From assembly GCA_022777455.1 (NCBI GenBank), contig JALFGI010000330.1, positions 1 through 45,688 of the forward strand: a stretch of 45,688 nucleotides of DNA, written 5' to 3'. Of the stretch, positions 7,960 through 16,011 are shown one piece after another. This DNA comes from Clostridiales bacterium (GTDB taxonomy: Bacteria > Bacillota_A > Clostridia > Oscillospirales > Oscillospiraceae). Position 1 is the first letter of the stretch; the number at the start of each line of letters is the position of its first letter. The notes under the pieces were generated by a model. It searched no databases. It was not told the origin of the DNA and saw only the letters and a program-made list of their open reading frames with translations. The translations under genes were made by a program, and so were the position numbers.

Positions 7960-8013
7960 ATGGATATGAAAGAAACAGCAAAGCAGCTGAAACCTATCTT
8001 CGGATATCAATAG
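7960..8013 (+). pseudogene. Start of a third mobilization-operon gene, cut after about 14 codons
   Basis: An ATG one base after the previous stop opens MDMKETAKQLKPIF. The frame then runs into the 3' end of the MATE gene on the other strand and stops at 8013. This marks the right-hand junction of the relaxase segment. Confidence 0.45.
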
Positions 8014-9322
8014 ATGTGTAGTTACGATTCCACTGCTTCCCTGCCAGCGGGATACAGATTGCTTCTGCCGCAGGAAATGCTGCCCAGACCCATATCATTT
8101 GGCCGGTTTTTCCCAGAACAAATACAAGCAGCACCGGCAGGATTGCCTGACGCAGCACGGTCAGCACCATACTTGGGCGGGCAAGGGAAAGTCCCTGAAG
8201 CGCGGCCGATACCACGAGACCGGGGATGGAAATCAGCCAGGCCAGTGCCATCAAACGTAATGCCGGTGTTCCGATTTCCAGCATAGTGCCGGAGGCGTTG
8301 AACAGCTGCAGGATCGTATTCGGCAGCCACTCCAGAACCAGCAGGAACGGCAGGAAGAACAGCAGCGAGTCAAGCATTGCCCATTTCAGAGCCCGCGCAA
8401 TGCGTTCTCTGTTTTTAGCACCGTAATTATAGGCGACGATGGGAATGACACCATTATTGATTCCGTGGACGCCGACGGTACAGATGCCCTGTATCCGGCT
8501 GCACACGCCAAACACGGCAACAGCTGTGGTGGAAAACGTCAGGAGAATAGTATTCATGGCAATGCCAACCAAACCGGTTAAGACCTGCACCAGCGTGGAA
8601 GGTATGCCGACACGCAGAATTGTCCGAATGCTTTCCCAGTCCGGGTGGAACGTAAAAGCAAAGGGGATTTCTCTGTTCCACCGGTAGTTGATAAACACCC
8701 CGGCGAGGAGTCCCATATACTGACCGATTACGGTTGCAATGGCGGCTCCTCTGGTGCCCATATTCAAAACAAAAACGAAAACCGGATCCAGAATCAGATT
8801 GGTCACGGAAGCTGCGGACAGCGTAAACAGGAACAGATGGCTTTTTCCGCTGGCAATTACGAAACGGTCAAACACCCACTGGCCCATCTGTCCCAGAGAA
8901 AACAGCATACAGAGCGACAGATAATCGATACCATAGGCGGCAATCACTTCGTTTCCTCCGCTCTGACGCATGAAGAACCATTTGACACCCAGCAGGCAGG
9001 CCAGCATAATCAGCAGCCATTCGCATACAGCGATAAAAATCGCTGCACTGGCAATCCGCTTCACCTTGCCCGGATTCTTTTCACCCAATGCTTTGGAAAT
9101 TGCTGCATTCAGGCCCACGGCATTGCCCAAGCCCAGAGCCGATACAAACACCTGAACCGGGGCGGCCAGAGAAAGGGCAGTCAGTGCATCTTTTGCCACT
9201 CTGGAAACAAACACCGAATCCACAAAATTGTATAGAGAATTGATTAGCAGGCTCAGCATCAGCGATATGCCTGTGGTCAGGATCAGACGGCTGACCTTCT
9301 GCGTTCCCATTTCGTTTTCCAT
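7994..9322 (-). CDS. MATE family efflux transporter
   Basis: A 442-residue polytopic protein with about 12 membrane segments. Family patterns include NSLYNFVDSVFVSR near the N-terminus, ALGLGNAVGLNAAIS, the domain-linking NNGVIPIVAYNYGAKNRERI, and a C-terminal helix. The ATG at 9322 follows GGGAG by 8 bases; an upstream ATG at 9358 overlaps the preceding gene and has no ribosome site. It lies 28 bases after the aldo/keto reductase and is probably co-transcribed with it. The last few codons overlap the relaxase-segment junction, so the extreme C-terminus may be altered. Substrate unknown. Confidence 0.9.
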   Translation of the reverse strand: MENEMGTQKVSRLILTTGISLMLSLLINSLYNFVDSVFVSRVAKDALTALSLAAPVQVFVSALGLGNAVGLNAAISKALGEKNPGKVKRIASAAIFIAVCEWLLIMLACLLGVKWFFMRQSGGNEVIAAYGIDYLSLCMLFSLGQMGQWVFDRFVIASGKSHLFLFTLSAASVTNLILDPVFVFVLNMGTRGAAIATVIGQYMGLLAGVFINYRWNREIPFAFTFHPDWESIRTILRVGIPSTLVQVLTGLVGIAMNTILLTFSTTAVAVFGVCSRIQGICTVGVHGINNGVIPIVAYNYGAKNRERIARALKWAMLDSLLFFLPFLLVLEWLPNTILQLFNASGTMLEIGTPALRLMALAWLISIPGLVVSAALQGLSLARPSMVLTVLRQAILPVLLVFVLGKTGQMIWVWAAFPAAEAICIPLAGKQWNRNYTSIDIRR

Positions 9323-9350
9323 CAGAAATCTCCCTTTTCTTCCGATTATT

Positions 9351-10556
9351 TTAATCAAAAGCAGCCGACACCAATTTCAGATGATTCCTGATCGGGAGCT
9401 TCTGCGGACAATGGCTTTCACATTGGCCACATCCGATGCATTCCGAAGCTTTACCAAAGGAGTGCACCAATCCCTGATAAGCCGGTTCAATTTTCCATCC
9501 ATCATTGGGATTCCGGAAAATGTCGTTATACAGCCGGAAATAGTTCGGAATGCAGATGCTTTTCGGGCAGCCTTTTAGACAATACCCGCAGCCGCTGCAA
9601 GGGATAGCGATAGCACGGTTAATCACCTTTGCAGCCTGTAACACACCTGCCTGCTCTTTTTCCGAAAGCGGAAAACGCTCCCGCATGTTTTCTTCTACCT
9701 GCCATCCTGCACTCATGCCGGAAAGGACAATTTCTACCCCCGGCAGGCTTTCCGCAAACCGCAGGGCCATGGCGTATGGGGTGATTTCCGGATCGAGTTC
9801 GGCCAGCATTTTTCGGGCTTCCTCCGGCGGATTAGCCAGAGTGCCGCCTTTTACCGGTTCCATGACCATGACAGAAACACCGTGACGAACTGCTGCCTCA
9901 TAGCACCGGCGGGACTGGATGGATTCGCTTTCCCAATCCGCATAGGTCAGCTGCATGAGAACGCAGTCGATTTCCGGGTGGGCTGTCAGGATTTCCTCCA
10001 GCAAGTCATTCGTATCGTGGAAGGAAAAGCCAATGCGCTTTGCTTTCCCGTCTGCTTTCAGCTCTTTCAGAAATTCAAACTGCCCAGTTGCCTGCGCTTT
10101 GCGATAATGCTTTTCGTTGAGCCAATGGAGCATGTATACATCGAAGTAGTCCACACCGACACGCTGCTGTTCTTCGGAAAAATATCGGAAGCAGTCCGAC
10201 TTGCTCTTTACCTGATACCCGGGCAGCTTTGTGGCGATCTGAAAACGATCTCTCGGATACCGTTTCACCAGACTTTCCCGCAAGGCGATTTCGCTTTTGC
10301 CGTCCAGATAGGTATATGCCGAATCGAAGTAGGTACCTCCCTTTTCCAGAAAGGCATCGACCATCCCGTTCAGTTGTTCATCCGTAATGCCAGAGGACAT
10401 CAGTGCTACCATTGTTACAATACACCGTGTTTTCAGATCGATATCTGTATTATTCCAGTTCTCTCCATAGAGCACATCATCGTTGTAGTGGGCAAATTCT
10501 GGTGCGAAGCTGCCCAGCTGCATTCTTCCTGCTGTCTGTACAATTTTCTCAGCCAT
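9351..10556 (-). CDS. Chimeric protein: carboxymuconolactone decarboxylase N-terminus fused to a 4Fe-4S aldo/keto reductase
   Basis: Residues 1-59 match the start of carboxymuconolactone-decarboxylase-like proteins (RMQLGSFAPEF, LKTRCIVTMVALMSSGITD). At residue 60 the sequence switches to an aldo/keto reductase that has lost its first strand and glycine-rich start. The reductase keeps the catalytic tetrad: Asp78, Tyr83, Lys110 and His144 (MLHW). Two C-terminal Cys clusters (CSGCGYCLKGCPKS, CIGCGQCESHCP) should bind two 4Fe-4S centres. AGGAGG precedes the ATG. The fusion is in frame, so the gene still makes one 401-residue protein. It probably arose by deletion between neighbouring CMD and AKR genes; activity without the first barrel strand is doubtful. 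Confidence 0.88.
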   Translation of the reverse strand: MAEKIVQTAGRMQLGSFAPEFAHYNDDVLYGENWNNTDIDLKTRCIVTMVALMSSGITDEQLNGMVDAFLEKGGTYFDSAYTYLDGKSEIALRESLVKRYPRDRFQIATKLPGYQVKSKSDCFRYFSEEQQRVGVDYFDVYMLHWLNEKHYRKAQATGQFEFLKELKADGKAKRIGFSFHDTNDLLEEILTAHPEIDCVLMQLTYADWESESIQSRRCYEAAVRHGVSVMVMEPVKGGTLANPPEEARKMLAELDPEITPYAMALRFAESLPGVEIVLSGMSAGWQVEENMRERFPLSEKEQAGVLQAAKVINRAIAIPCSGCGYCLKGCPKSICIPNYFRLYNDIFRNPNDGWKIEPAYQGLVHSFGKASECIGCGQCESHCPQKLPIRNHLKLVSAAFD

Positions 10557-10653
10557 GTTGATTTCCTCCTGGTGCGGGTATTCATAACTGACAAGAGATT
10601 TCAGCTGGATACATTGTTCTTACTCACCATCCGAATATTCCAGCAGAAAGACT

Positions 10654-10688
10654 TTTACGCCAGCCCGGTCGAATGGGGCTGGCGTAAA
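10654..10688 (-). terminator. Terminator after the GH43 gene
   Basis: A 13-bp perfect stem (TTTACGCCAGCCC/GGGCTGGCGTAAA) around a 9-base loop lies 42 bases past the GH43 stop. On the minus strand it runs into AAGTCTTTCT. It separates the glycan locus from the reductase/exporter pair. Confidence 0.7.
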
Positions 10689-10730
10689 TGGAGGAAAGGA
10701 GAAAAAGAGATGTGGAATTGTTGTAAAATC

Positions 10731-12164
10731 TTATGTTATTTCAAAAGAATGGAAATTGATATATCCTTTTCCCAGGAAGCGGAAAAATAGGGGCTGTGTT
10801 CCCTGCTGAGGGCTGAACCTGGAAGCAGTGCCGGTTACGGTGCCGGAGGTTTCCGCTGGCAGAGCCGCAATGATCTGGGAAAAATTCGGGGAATGGGAGA
10901 TCTCAATGGTGCCGGAGCCTTCTCCGCTTACGCAGAGTGCGATCTGCGACTCTGCTTCAAAATGAAAATATTTGAATCCCGCCACGCTGCCGTCACGCAT
11001 ATTGGCAATGTATTGGTCACCGTTGTTGGTGCGGTCCTTGCCGGTCTGGGTGAAATAGGGGTGGGCTTTTTTATCGAATTTTCGGTCATAGCGGGCAACC
11101 CCCTGCTTGCTCCACAGATTGCAGGCGATGCGTGCCTCATAGAAGCCGGTGCCGTTCAGTGGGCCGCCGTTCAGGCCGCAGCTGGTAACCTCTGCCTGCT
11201 TGAATACGCCAGGCGCGGGATGCTCCAGCTTTTCGGCACAGGCCTGACGGCTGTAAGAATGCTGGTTGGTCTGGCGGTGGTAGAAGGTATACCAGTCATC
11301 GCCGATGTTCAGCATACCGCCGTGGGTATTGCCCAGATAGTTCAGCGCCTTGGCTTCATCCTCGTTGCCATTCAGAAACAGATCGCCCTGGTCAACCAGT
11401 GTACCGCCAAAAACGAAATCCCGATCCGGGTAATCGCTGACGGCATAGCACAGTTCGTGATTGTGCCGGGAGGAATAGGAGAAAACATACTTGCTGCCGT
11501 CCTTGCGGATGGAGCTGGCTTCGAAGAATTCATGATTGGGGAAGGACCCGGGGCCTTCTTTTGGGAACAGCAGCTTCGGAGCTTCCTTCATGGTAATCAT
11601 ATCGCTTTCCAGTCTGACTACCACACCGCCGTCATTTTTCAGCTTATGCAAGCCGCTGGCAATCGCCGGCGTCGGCGTATAAAAGCCGGAATAGAGATAC
11701 ACAGAGCCGTCATCGTCCACCAGCACACCGGGGTCAAAGGGAAACTGGTCCCCCTTCTTTCTTCCCCACAGAGTACCGTCCTTGTAGTGGACATGGCCAT
11801 GGAACTGATAGGGACCGGCAGGATGACTGCTGACAGCCACGCCGATGATCCCCATAAAATCAAAGGCATAATACAGATAATACCGCCCGTCCGGCCCCTG
11901 AACCACATCCGGTGCAAACAGGAGCCGTAAGCCGAGCTTGTTTTTGGGATCCTGGTTTTTCTTATAAATCACGCCCTGATAGCGCCAGGATTTCAGGTCA
12001 TCCGCCGGTGCCGACCAGCAGACATAATCACCCACACAGAAGATGGGGGCATTGAAATGATCGTGGGAGCCGTAGACATACACGCGGTCTCCAAACAGCC
12101 GCGGTTCCCCATCGGGAATGTACTCCCAACTGGGAAGGTAGGGATTGAATACCTGTTTTTCCAT
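10731..12164 (-). CDS. Glycoside hydrolase family 43 (xylosidase/arabinofuranosidase type)
   Basis: The 477-residue protein begins NPYLPSWEYIPDGEPRLFG, containing the catalytic-base Asp region of GH43. It continues with FAPDVVQGPDGRYYLYY, FDPGVLVDDDGSVYLYSG (the pKa-modulating Asp region) and HEFFEASSIRKDG, whose Glu fits the general acid. Five-bladed propeller repeats fill residues 1-320. The last 120 residues form a beta-rich module resembling a family 6-type carbohydrate-binding domain. There is no signal peptide, so it should act in the cytoplasm on imported oligosaccharides. Exact specificity cannot be read. It closes the glycan locus and has hairpin terminators on both sides. Confidence 0.9.
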   Translation of the reverse strand: MEKQVFNPYLPSWEYIPDGEPRLFGDRVYVYGSHDHFNAPIFCVGDYVCWSAPADDLKSWRYQGVIYKKNQDPKNKLGLRLLFAPDVVQGPDGRYYLYYAFDFMGIIGVAVSSHPAGPYQFHGHVHYKDGTLWGRKKGDQFPFDPGVLVDDDGSVYLYSGFYTPTPAIASGLHKLKNDGGVVVRLESDMITMKEAPKLLFPKEGPGSFPNHEFFEASSIRKDGSKYVFSYSSRHNHELCYAVSDYPDRDFVFGGTLVDQGDLFLNGNEDEAKALNYLGNTHGGMLNIGDDWYTFYHRQTNQHSYSRQACAEKLEHPAPGVFKQAEVTSCGLNGGPLNGTGFYEARIACNLWSKQGVARYDRKFDKKAHPYFTQTGKDRTNNGDQYIANMRDGSVAGFKYFHFEAESQIALCVSGEGSGTIEISHSPNFSQIIAALPAETSGTVTGTASRFSPQQGTQPLFFRFLGKGYINFHSFEIT

Positions 12165-12212
12165 TGATTCGCCTTTCCGCGGTTATTCGCTTTACGTTTT
12201 TTGTGGGGAGTA

Positions 12213-12242
12213 CCGGATTCCGGGAATAACCCCGGAATCCGG
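12213..12242 (-). terminator. 12-bp hairpin after the repeat-protein gene
   Basis: A perfect CCGGATTCCGGG/CCCGGAATCCGG stem with a 6-base loop starts 11 bases past the stop codon. It has no strong T-tract on the minus strand, so it may stabilise mRNA or allow partial read-through into GH43. Confidence 0.55.
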
Positions 12243-12252
12243 CTGTTTGCAA

Positions 12253-12933
12253 TTACTGGATTGCGTTGGTCCAGGCGTCAAAGTTCACAGTGAAGTCACG
12301 TGCCAGCTTCTCGCTGATCTCGGACACGTAGGGCAGAACCAGCTGGTTATCCTCATTAACAGCGGCAACTGCTTCCTTGCCATTGGACTGGGTGATCTTT
12401 ACTGTATCATCCGCCACTTCCCAGGTGCCGTTTTCAACAATGCCCATATTGTCGTAAGTGAATTCATAGGTGTTGTCGCGGAAGAAGGTCATGGTGCAGG
12501 CACCCTTGACATCCCACATGATCAGGACATTCACGGCCTTCTGCCAGACTTCTTCGGAGACGACGAAATCACGGGCCAACTTCTCGCTGATTTCAGATAC
12601 ATAGGGCAGAACCATGGTGTTCTCTTCACCCAGGGCAGCGGTTACTTCAACACCATTGGACTGGGTGATCTTGAACAGATCATCCTCAACGGTCCAGGTA
12701 CCGGCTTCCTCGATACCCATGTTGTCATAGGTGAACTTGTAGGTGAAGTCTGCATAGAAGGTCATGGTGCAGGCACCCTTCTCTTCCCAGGCGAACAGAA
12801 CGGTCTTTTCCTCTGCGGCTTCCTCCTGAGCGGCGGGAGCTTCTGCAAAGGCGGGCAGGACAGCAGCGGGGATCATGGTGCTGACGGTCATGGCGGCAGC
12901 AAGGATCAGGGTGATGGCTTTCTGGTTTTTCAT
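12253..12933 (-). CDS. Secreted protein made of two tandem 90-residue repeats, function unknown
   Basis: The ATG at 12933 follows AAGGAG by 8 bases, 2 bases after the GH3 stop, so the two are co-transcribed. A signal peptide (about residues 1-30, cleaved after LPAFA) precedes two near-identical units of about 90 residues. Each carries KGACTMTF, FTYDNMGI, an ITQSNG turn and the exact stretch LPYVSEISEKLARDF. The beta-rich pattern with TW and a closing YVSE segment resembles lipocalin-like small domains, but I do not recognise the family. Similar beta-rich phrases (GTWAFDD...) occur in the SGNH lipoprotein of the same operon. It may be a surface binding protein. Confidence 0.8.
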   Translation of the reverse strand: MKNQKAITLILAAAMTVSTMIPAAVLPAFAEAPAAQEEAAEEKTVLFAWEEKGACTMTFYADFTYKFTYDNMGIEEAGTWTVEDDLFKITQSNGVEVTAALGEENTMVLPYVSEISEKLARDFVVSEEVWQKAVNVLIMWDVKGACTMTFFRDNTYEFTYDNMGIVENGTWEVADDTVKITQSNGKEAVAAVNEDNQLVLPYVSEISEKLARDFTVNFDAWTNAIQ

Positions 12934-12935
12934 AA

Positions 12936-15900
12936 TTATTTCTCCTTTTTTGTTTGCTTTTTTGCGGTGATATACATACCGAATCCGGCAATGGCAAGAA
13001 CGCTGAATCCGGCAAGCATTGCGTACAGTGCGGTAAAGTACCAAGGGGTCACTGCCAGGATCTGGTCAGTAGAGCTGTAGCCGTTCATGGCATTACCCTG
13101 GCAGATGGAATAGACGATCCGCTGAGCGGAATTCTTCATCGCTGTCTGGACAACGGGATCGTCCTTGTAAAGCAGCTGGCTGGAAACTGCCTGTTCACCG
13201 GAGCCGTCCCACAGGTGGGTACCTGCCAGCAGGCCAAGGACACCGTCCATGTAGTCACGGGTGGTGGAGCAGTCGGTGATGTTGTAGCCATCCACGTTCC
13301 ATTCCTTATCCAGCACCCAGGTCATCAGGCCGCGGTGGGCACCTGCCCAGACAACACCCAGGCGGTTGAAGGAAGTCATGACGGAAATCAGGGGGCCCTG
13401 GTCGGCAATGGCTGCCTCAAAAGCTTTCAGGTAAATTTCACGAATGGTCTGCTCATTGGCCCAGGTGGCAATACCGTTTCGGTAGGTCTCCTGGTCGTTC
13501 AGAACCAGGTGCTTGATCTGCACGGTCACACCGTTCTCGGCGATACCGGCGCACTGTTCCTTACCGATCTGGCCGCCCAGGTAGCCATCCTCAGAGTAGT
13601 ACTCAAAGTTACGGCCGGAATAGGGGCTCCTGTGGATGTTGTCGCCAGGGGCATACATACCGTTGTAGCCATTGGCCAGGCAATCCTCACCCATGCAGTG
13701 ACCCACATCATGGGCAAGCTCCCGGTTGTAGGTAGCTGCCAGAATATCAGCAGAAGTGTAGCTCATAGCGGAGAAGCCGCCCAGCAGGCTTGCAGTCAGA
13801 CCCTGAGGGCCATTCTCGTTTTTGGTCTCAGGCAGGCCGATGATGCCGTCCCGCTCCACGGCAACCGTGTTGTGGAAGCCCTGGGATACCAGCTTGCGCA
13901 TGGCGTCAAAGGTGAACTGCTCCATGTAGGCATTCCACAGCGGATCATCCAGGGAGCGGCCAATCATCATGGGGGCAGTCAGGCCATTGTTGGCACCCAG
14001 AACCGGTGCATCCACTGCGCCCTCCTCTGCCAGATAGACCTCCATATACTTCTGAACCAGCTGCCTGTAAATATCATTGTTTCGGTCTGCGGTAACCCCA
14101 GAGGTCTGACCCATGTACAGGCCGTCCCGGGTCATCTGGTCGGTGACCTTCATGGATACCGGAGCTGTGGGGAAGGTGCCAGTCCAGTCACTTCTGGTCA
14201 GATAGCGGAAGCTGCTCTGCAGCCCGGCATCCATGCCGGAATATTTCAGGACATCCGCATTGTCAAAGCGGTTGGTGATAGGCTCACCGGTGTAGGCGGA
14301 AACAGCATAGGTTGTGTTGTCCAGGCTGGGAACGTTCCAGCTCTTGACCATGGCTGCATTGCCGTCGGCATCCATTCTGCCGTCTGCCGTGGTATAGCCC
14401 AGGCTTGCCAGGAAGTTGTTGGCAGCATCGTGGGCATCCGTACCGACGGTGAAGAGGTAATTTCCAGCGTCCAGAATGTAGGTCTTTGCGTTGTTGGAAT
14501 CGTAGGAAGCCAGATCGCGCTTGCTGACAGTGATGGTCAGAGTCTGCTCGGCACCTGCATCCAGCAGGCCGGTCTTATCAAAGCCCACCAGCTGCACTGC
14601 GGACTTCTCCACGCCATTGGCGCGGTCATATTCCGTGTAGGGGGACTGGGCGTAGATCTGGACGGTATGCTTGCCGGGGACACTGCCGGTGTTCTTCACC
14701 GTCACCCGGAAATTCAGGTCAGTGCCCGCATCCTCCATATCAAAGGCGGTGTATGCAAAGTCGGTATAGGACAGACCGGTACCAAAGGGGAAGGCAACCT
14801 GCTCGCTGTAACAGAAATCACCTGCGTTGCCGGTACCCATGACATAGTCGGTATACCGGGTCTCGAAATAGCGGTAGCCCACATAAATACCTTCCTGATA
14901 GACAACGAAAGCGTTGTTGTAGGAAGCCTTACCCATGGGGTCGTCACCCAGCAGGCTGACGTAGTCGGCCAGGTTTTCCCAATAGTGGACACCGAAGTTG
15001 TTGAAGGAAGGAGAATAGTGATTGTTCTTCAGATAGGTCTCCACGGTACGACCGGAGGGGTTGACCTGACCTGCCAGGATCTGCGCCACGCCATCGGTAC
15101 CGGTCAGGCCCAGGTCGCCGATCCACAGGCAGGCATCCACGGGATAGGCATCCAGGAAGTCCAGGCTGACCATATTGGAGGTGTTCAGCAGGACGATCAG
15201 GCGCTGGAAGGTGCCGTCTTTGCGGCAGGCGGCCAGATTCTCCATCAGCTCCAGCTCATCGTCATTCAGGCGAAGATAGTCGCCGTCCTTGCCGTCTTTG
15301 CCATCGTAGATGGCCAGGTCGCAGCCTTCGCCGCCGGAGCGGGCAATGACCACGATGGCAGCGTCGCCGTATTCTGCGAAGGTGGACTTAACGGATTTGC
15401 CGTAAACCTTCCAGGGCACTTCGTTGATGGCATAGTCCGCAGTCTTGCTCTCCGTGGTGGAGGGGACAGAACGGACATACTTGGAGCCGTCGCCGGTCTC
15501 ATAGAATTTCCACAGACGCTCGTTGACGTTCAGGCCAACTCTGGTCAGGGAGTTCTTAAAGGTCTCCGCCTTGGAGGCATCCACCTGACCGGAGCCGGTG
15601 CCGCCGTAAATGGGGCGGACGGAGGACTGGGAGAACAGGCTGATCTTTGCACCCTCAGGCAGAGGCAGGGCTGCATTGTCATTGCGCAGCAGGCTGGCAC
15701 CTTCGGCCATAACCTGGGCGCACAGTTCCTTCTCATGGGCTGCCAGATCATCCTGGGTTGTATACTGGGATTTGAAATATTCGGTATCGCCCTGTGTATC
15801 CCCGCGGACGACCTTGAAGGTCTGGGCGTGGAGGAACTGGTTGATGACCGTCTCATACTGGGAAACAATGGGCATTGCAATTCCCAGCACGATTGCCAGA

Positions 15901-15959
15901 ACCAGTCCCACGCAGCCGCAGGACAGCCAGGCTTTTCTGTGTTTGCTGATAAATGCCAT
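12936..15959 (-). CDS. GH3 beta-glucosidase, domain-permuted, anchored at both ends
   Basis: The 1007-residue protein has membrane segments at about 12-32 and 975-997. Its domains are permuted: the GH3 alpha/beta sandwich comes first (EGASLLRNDNAALPLPEG; acid/base Glu region SGGEGCD). A fibronectin-like domain follows (FPFGTGLSYTDFAY to VGTDAHDAANN), and the TIM barrel comes last (RNFEYYSEDGYLGGQ, KHLVLNDQE, nucleophile Asp in GYNITDCSTT). This order is known from ruminal clostridial GH3 enzymes. The catalytic body should lie outside the membrane, releasing terminal beta-linked sugars at the cell surface. GGAGG precedes the ATG. A paralogue lies at 19085. Confidence 0.9.
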   Translation of the reverse strand: MAFISKHRKAWLSCGCVGLVLAIVLGIAMPIVSQYETVINQFLHAQTFKVVRGDTQGDTEYFKSQYTTQDDLAAHEKELCAQVMAEGASLLRNDNAALPLPEGAKISLFSQSSVRPIYGGTGSGQVDASKAETFKNSLTRVGLNVNERLWKFYETGDGSKYVRSVPSTTESKTADYAINEVPWKVYGKSVKSTFAEYGDAAIVVIARSGGEGCDLAIYDGKDGKDGDYLRLNDDELELMENLAACRKDGTFQRLIVLLNTSNMVSLDFLDAYPVDACLWIGDLGLTGTDGVAQILAGQVNPSGRTVETYLKNNHYSPSFNNFGVHYWENLADYVSLLGDDPMGKASYNNAFVVYQEGIYVGYRYFETRYTDYVMGTGNAGDFCYSEQVAFPFGTGLSYTDFAYTAFDMEDAGTDLNFRVTVKNTGSVPGKHTVQIYAQSPYTEYDRANGVEKSAVQLVGFDKTGLLDAGAEQTLTITVSKRDLASYDSNNAKTYILDAGNYLFTVGTDAHDAANNFLASLGYTTADGRMDADGNAAMVKSWNVPSLDNTTYAVSAYTGEPITNRFDNADVLKYSGMDAGLQSSFRYLTRSDWTGTFPTAPVSMKVTDQMTRDGLYMGQTSGVTADRNNDIYRQLVQKYMEVYLAEEGAVDAPVLGANNGLTAPMMIGRSLDDPLWNAYMEQFTFDAMRKLVSQGFHNTVAVERDGIIGLPETKNENGPQGLTASLLGGFSAMSYTSADILAATYNRELAHDVGHCMGEDCLANGYNGMYAPGDNIHRSPYSGRNFEYYSEDGYLGGQIGKEQCAGIAENGVTVQIKHLVLNDQETYRNGIATWANEQTIREIYLKAFEAAIADQGPLISVMTSFNRLGVVWAGAHRGLMTWVLDKEWNVDGYNITDCSTTRDYMDGVLGLLAGTHLWDGSGEQAVSSQLLYKDDPVVQTAMKNSAQRIVYSICQGNAMNGYSSTDQILAVTPWYFTALYAMLAGFSVLAIAGFGMYITAKKQTKKEK

Positions 15960-15977
15960 GGTTTACCTCCTTGAATC

Positions 15978-16004
15978 CGGAGCAGGGGTGATCCCCCTGC
16001 TCCG
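15978..16004 (-). promoter_or_regulatory. Intercistronic hairpin between SGNH and GH3 genes
   Basis: An 11-bp perfect stem (CGGAGCAGGGG/CCCCTGCTCCG) starts 8 bases after the SGNH stop and ends just before the GH3 ribosome site. There is no T-tract, so mRNA processing or stability is more likely than termination. Confidence 0.55.
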
Positions 16005-16011
16005 ATATGGT

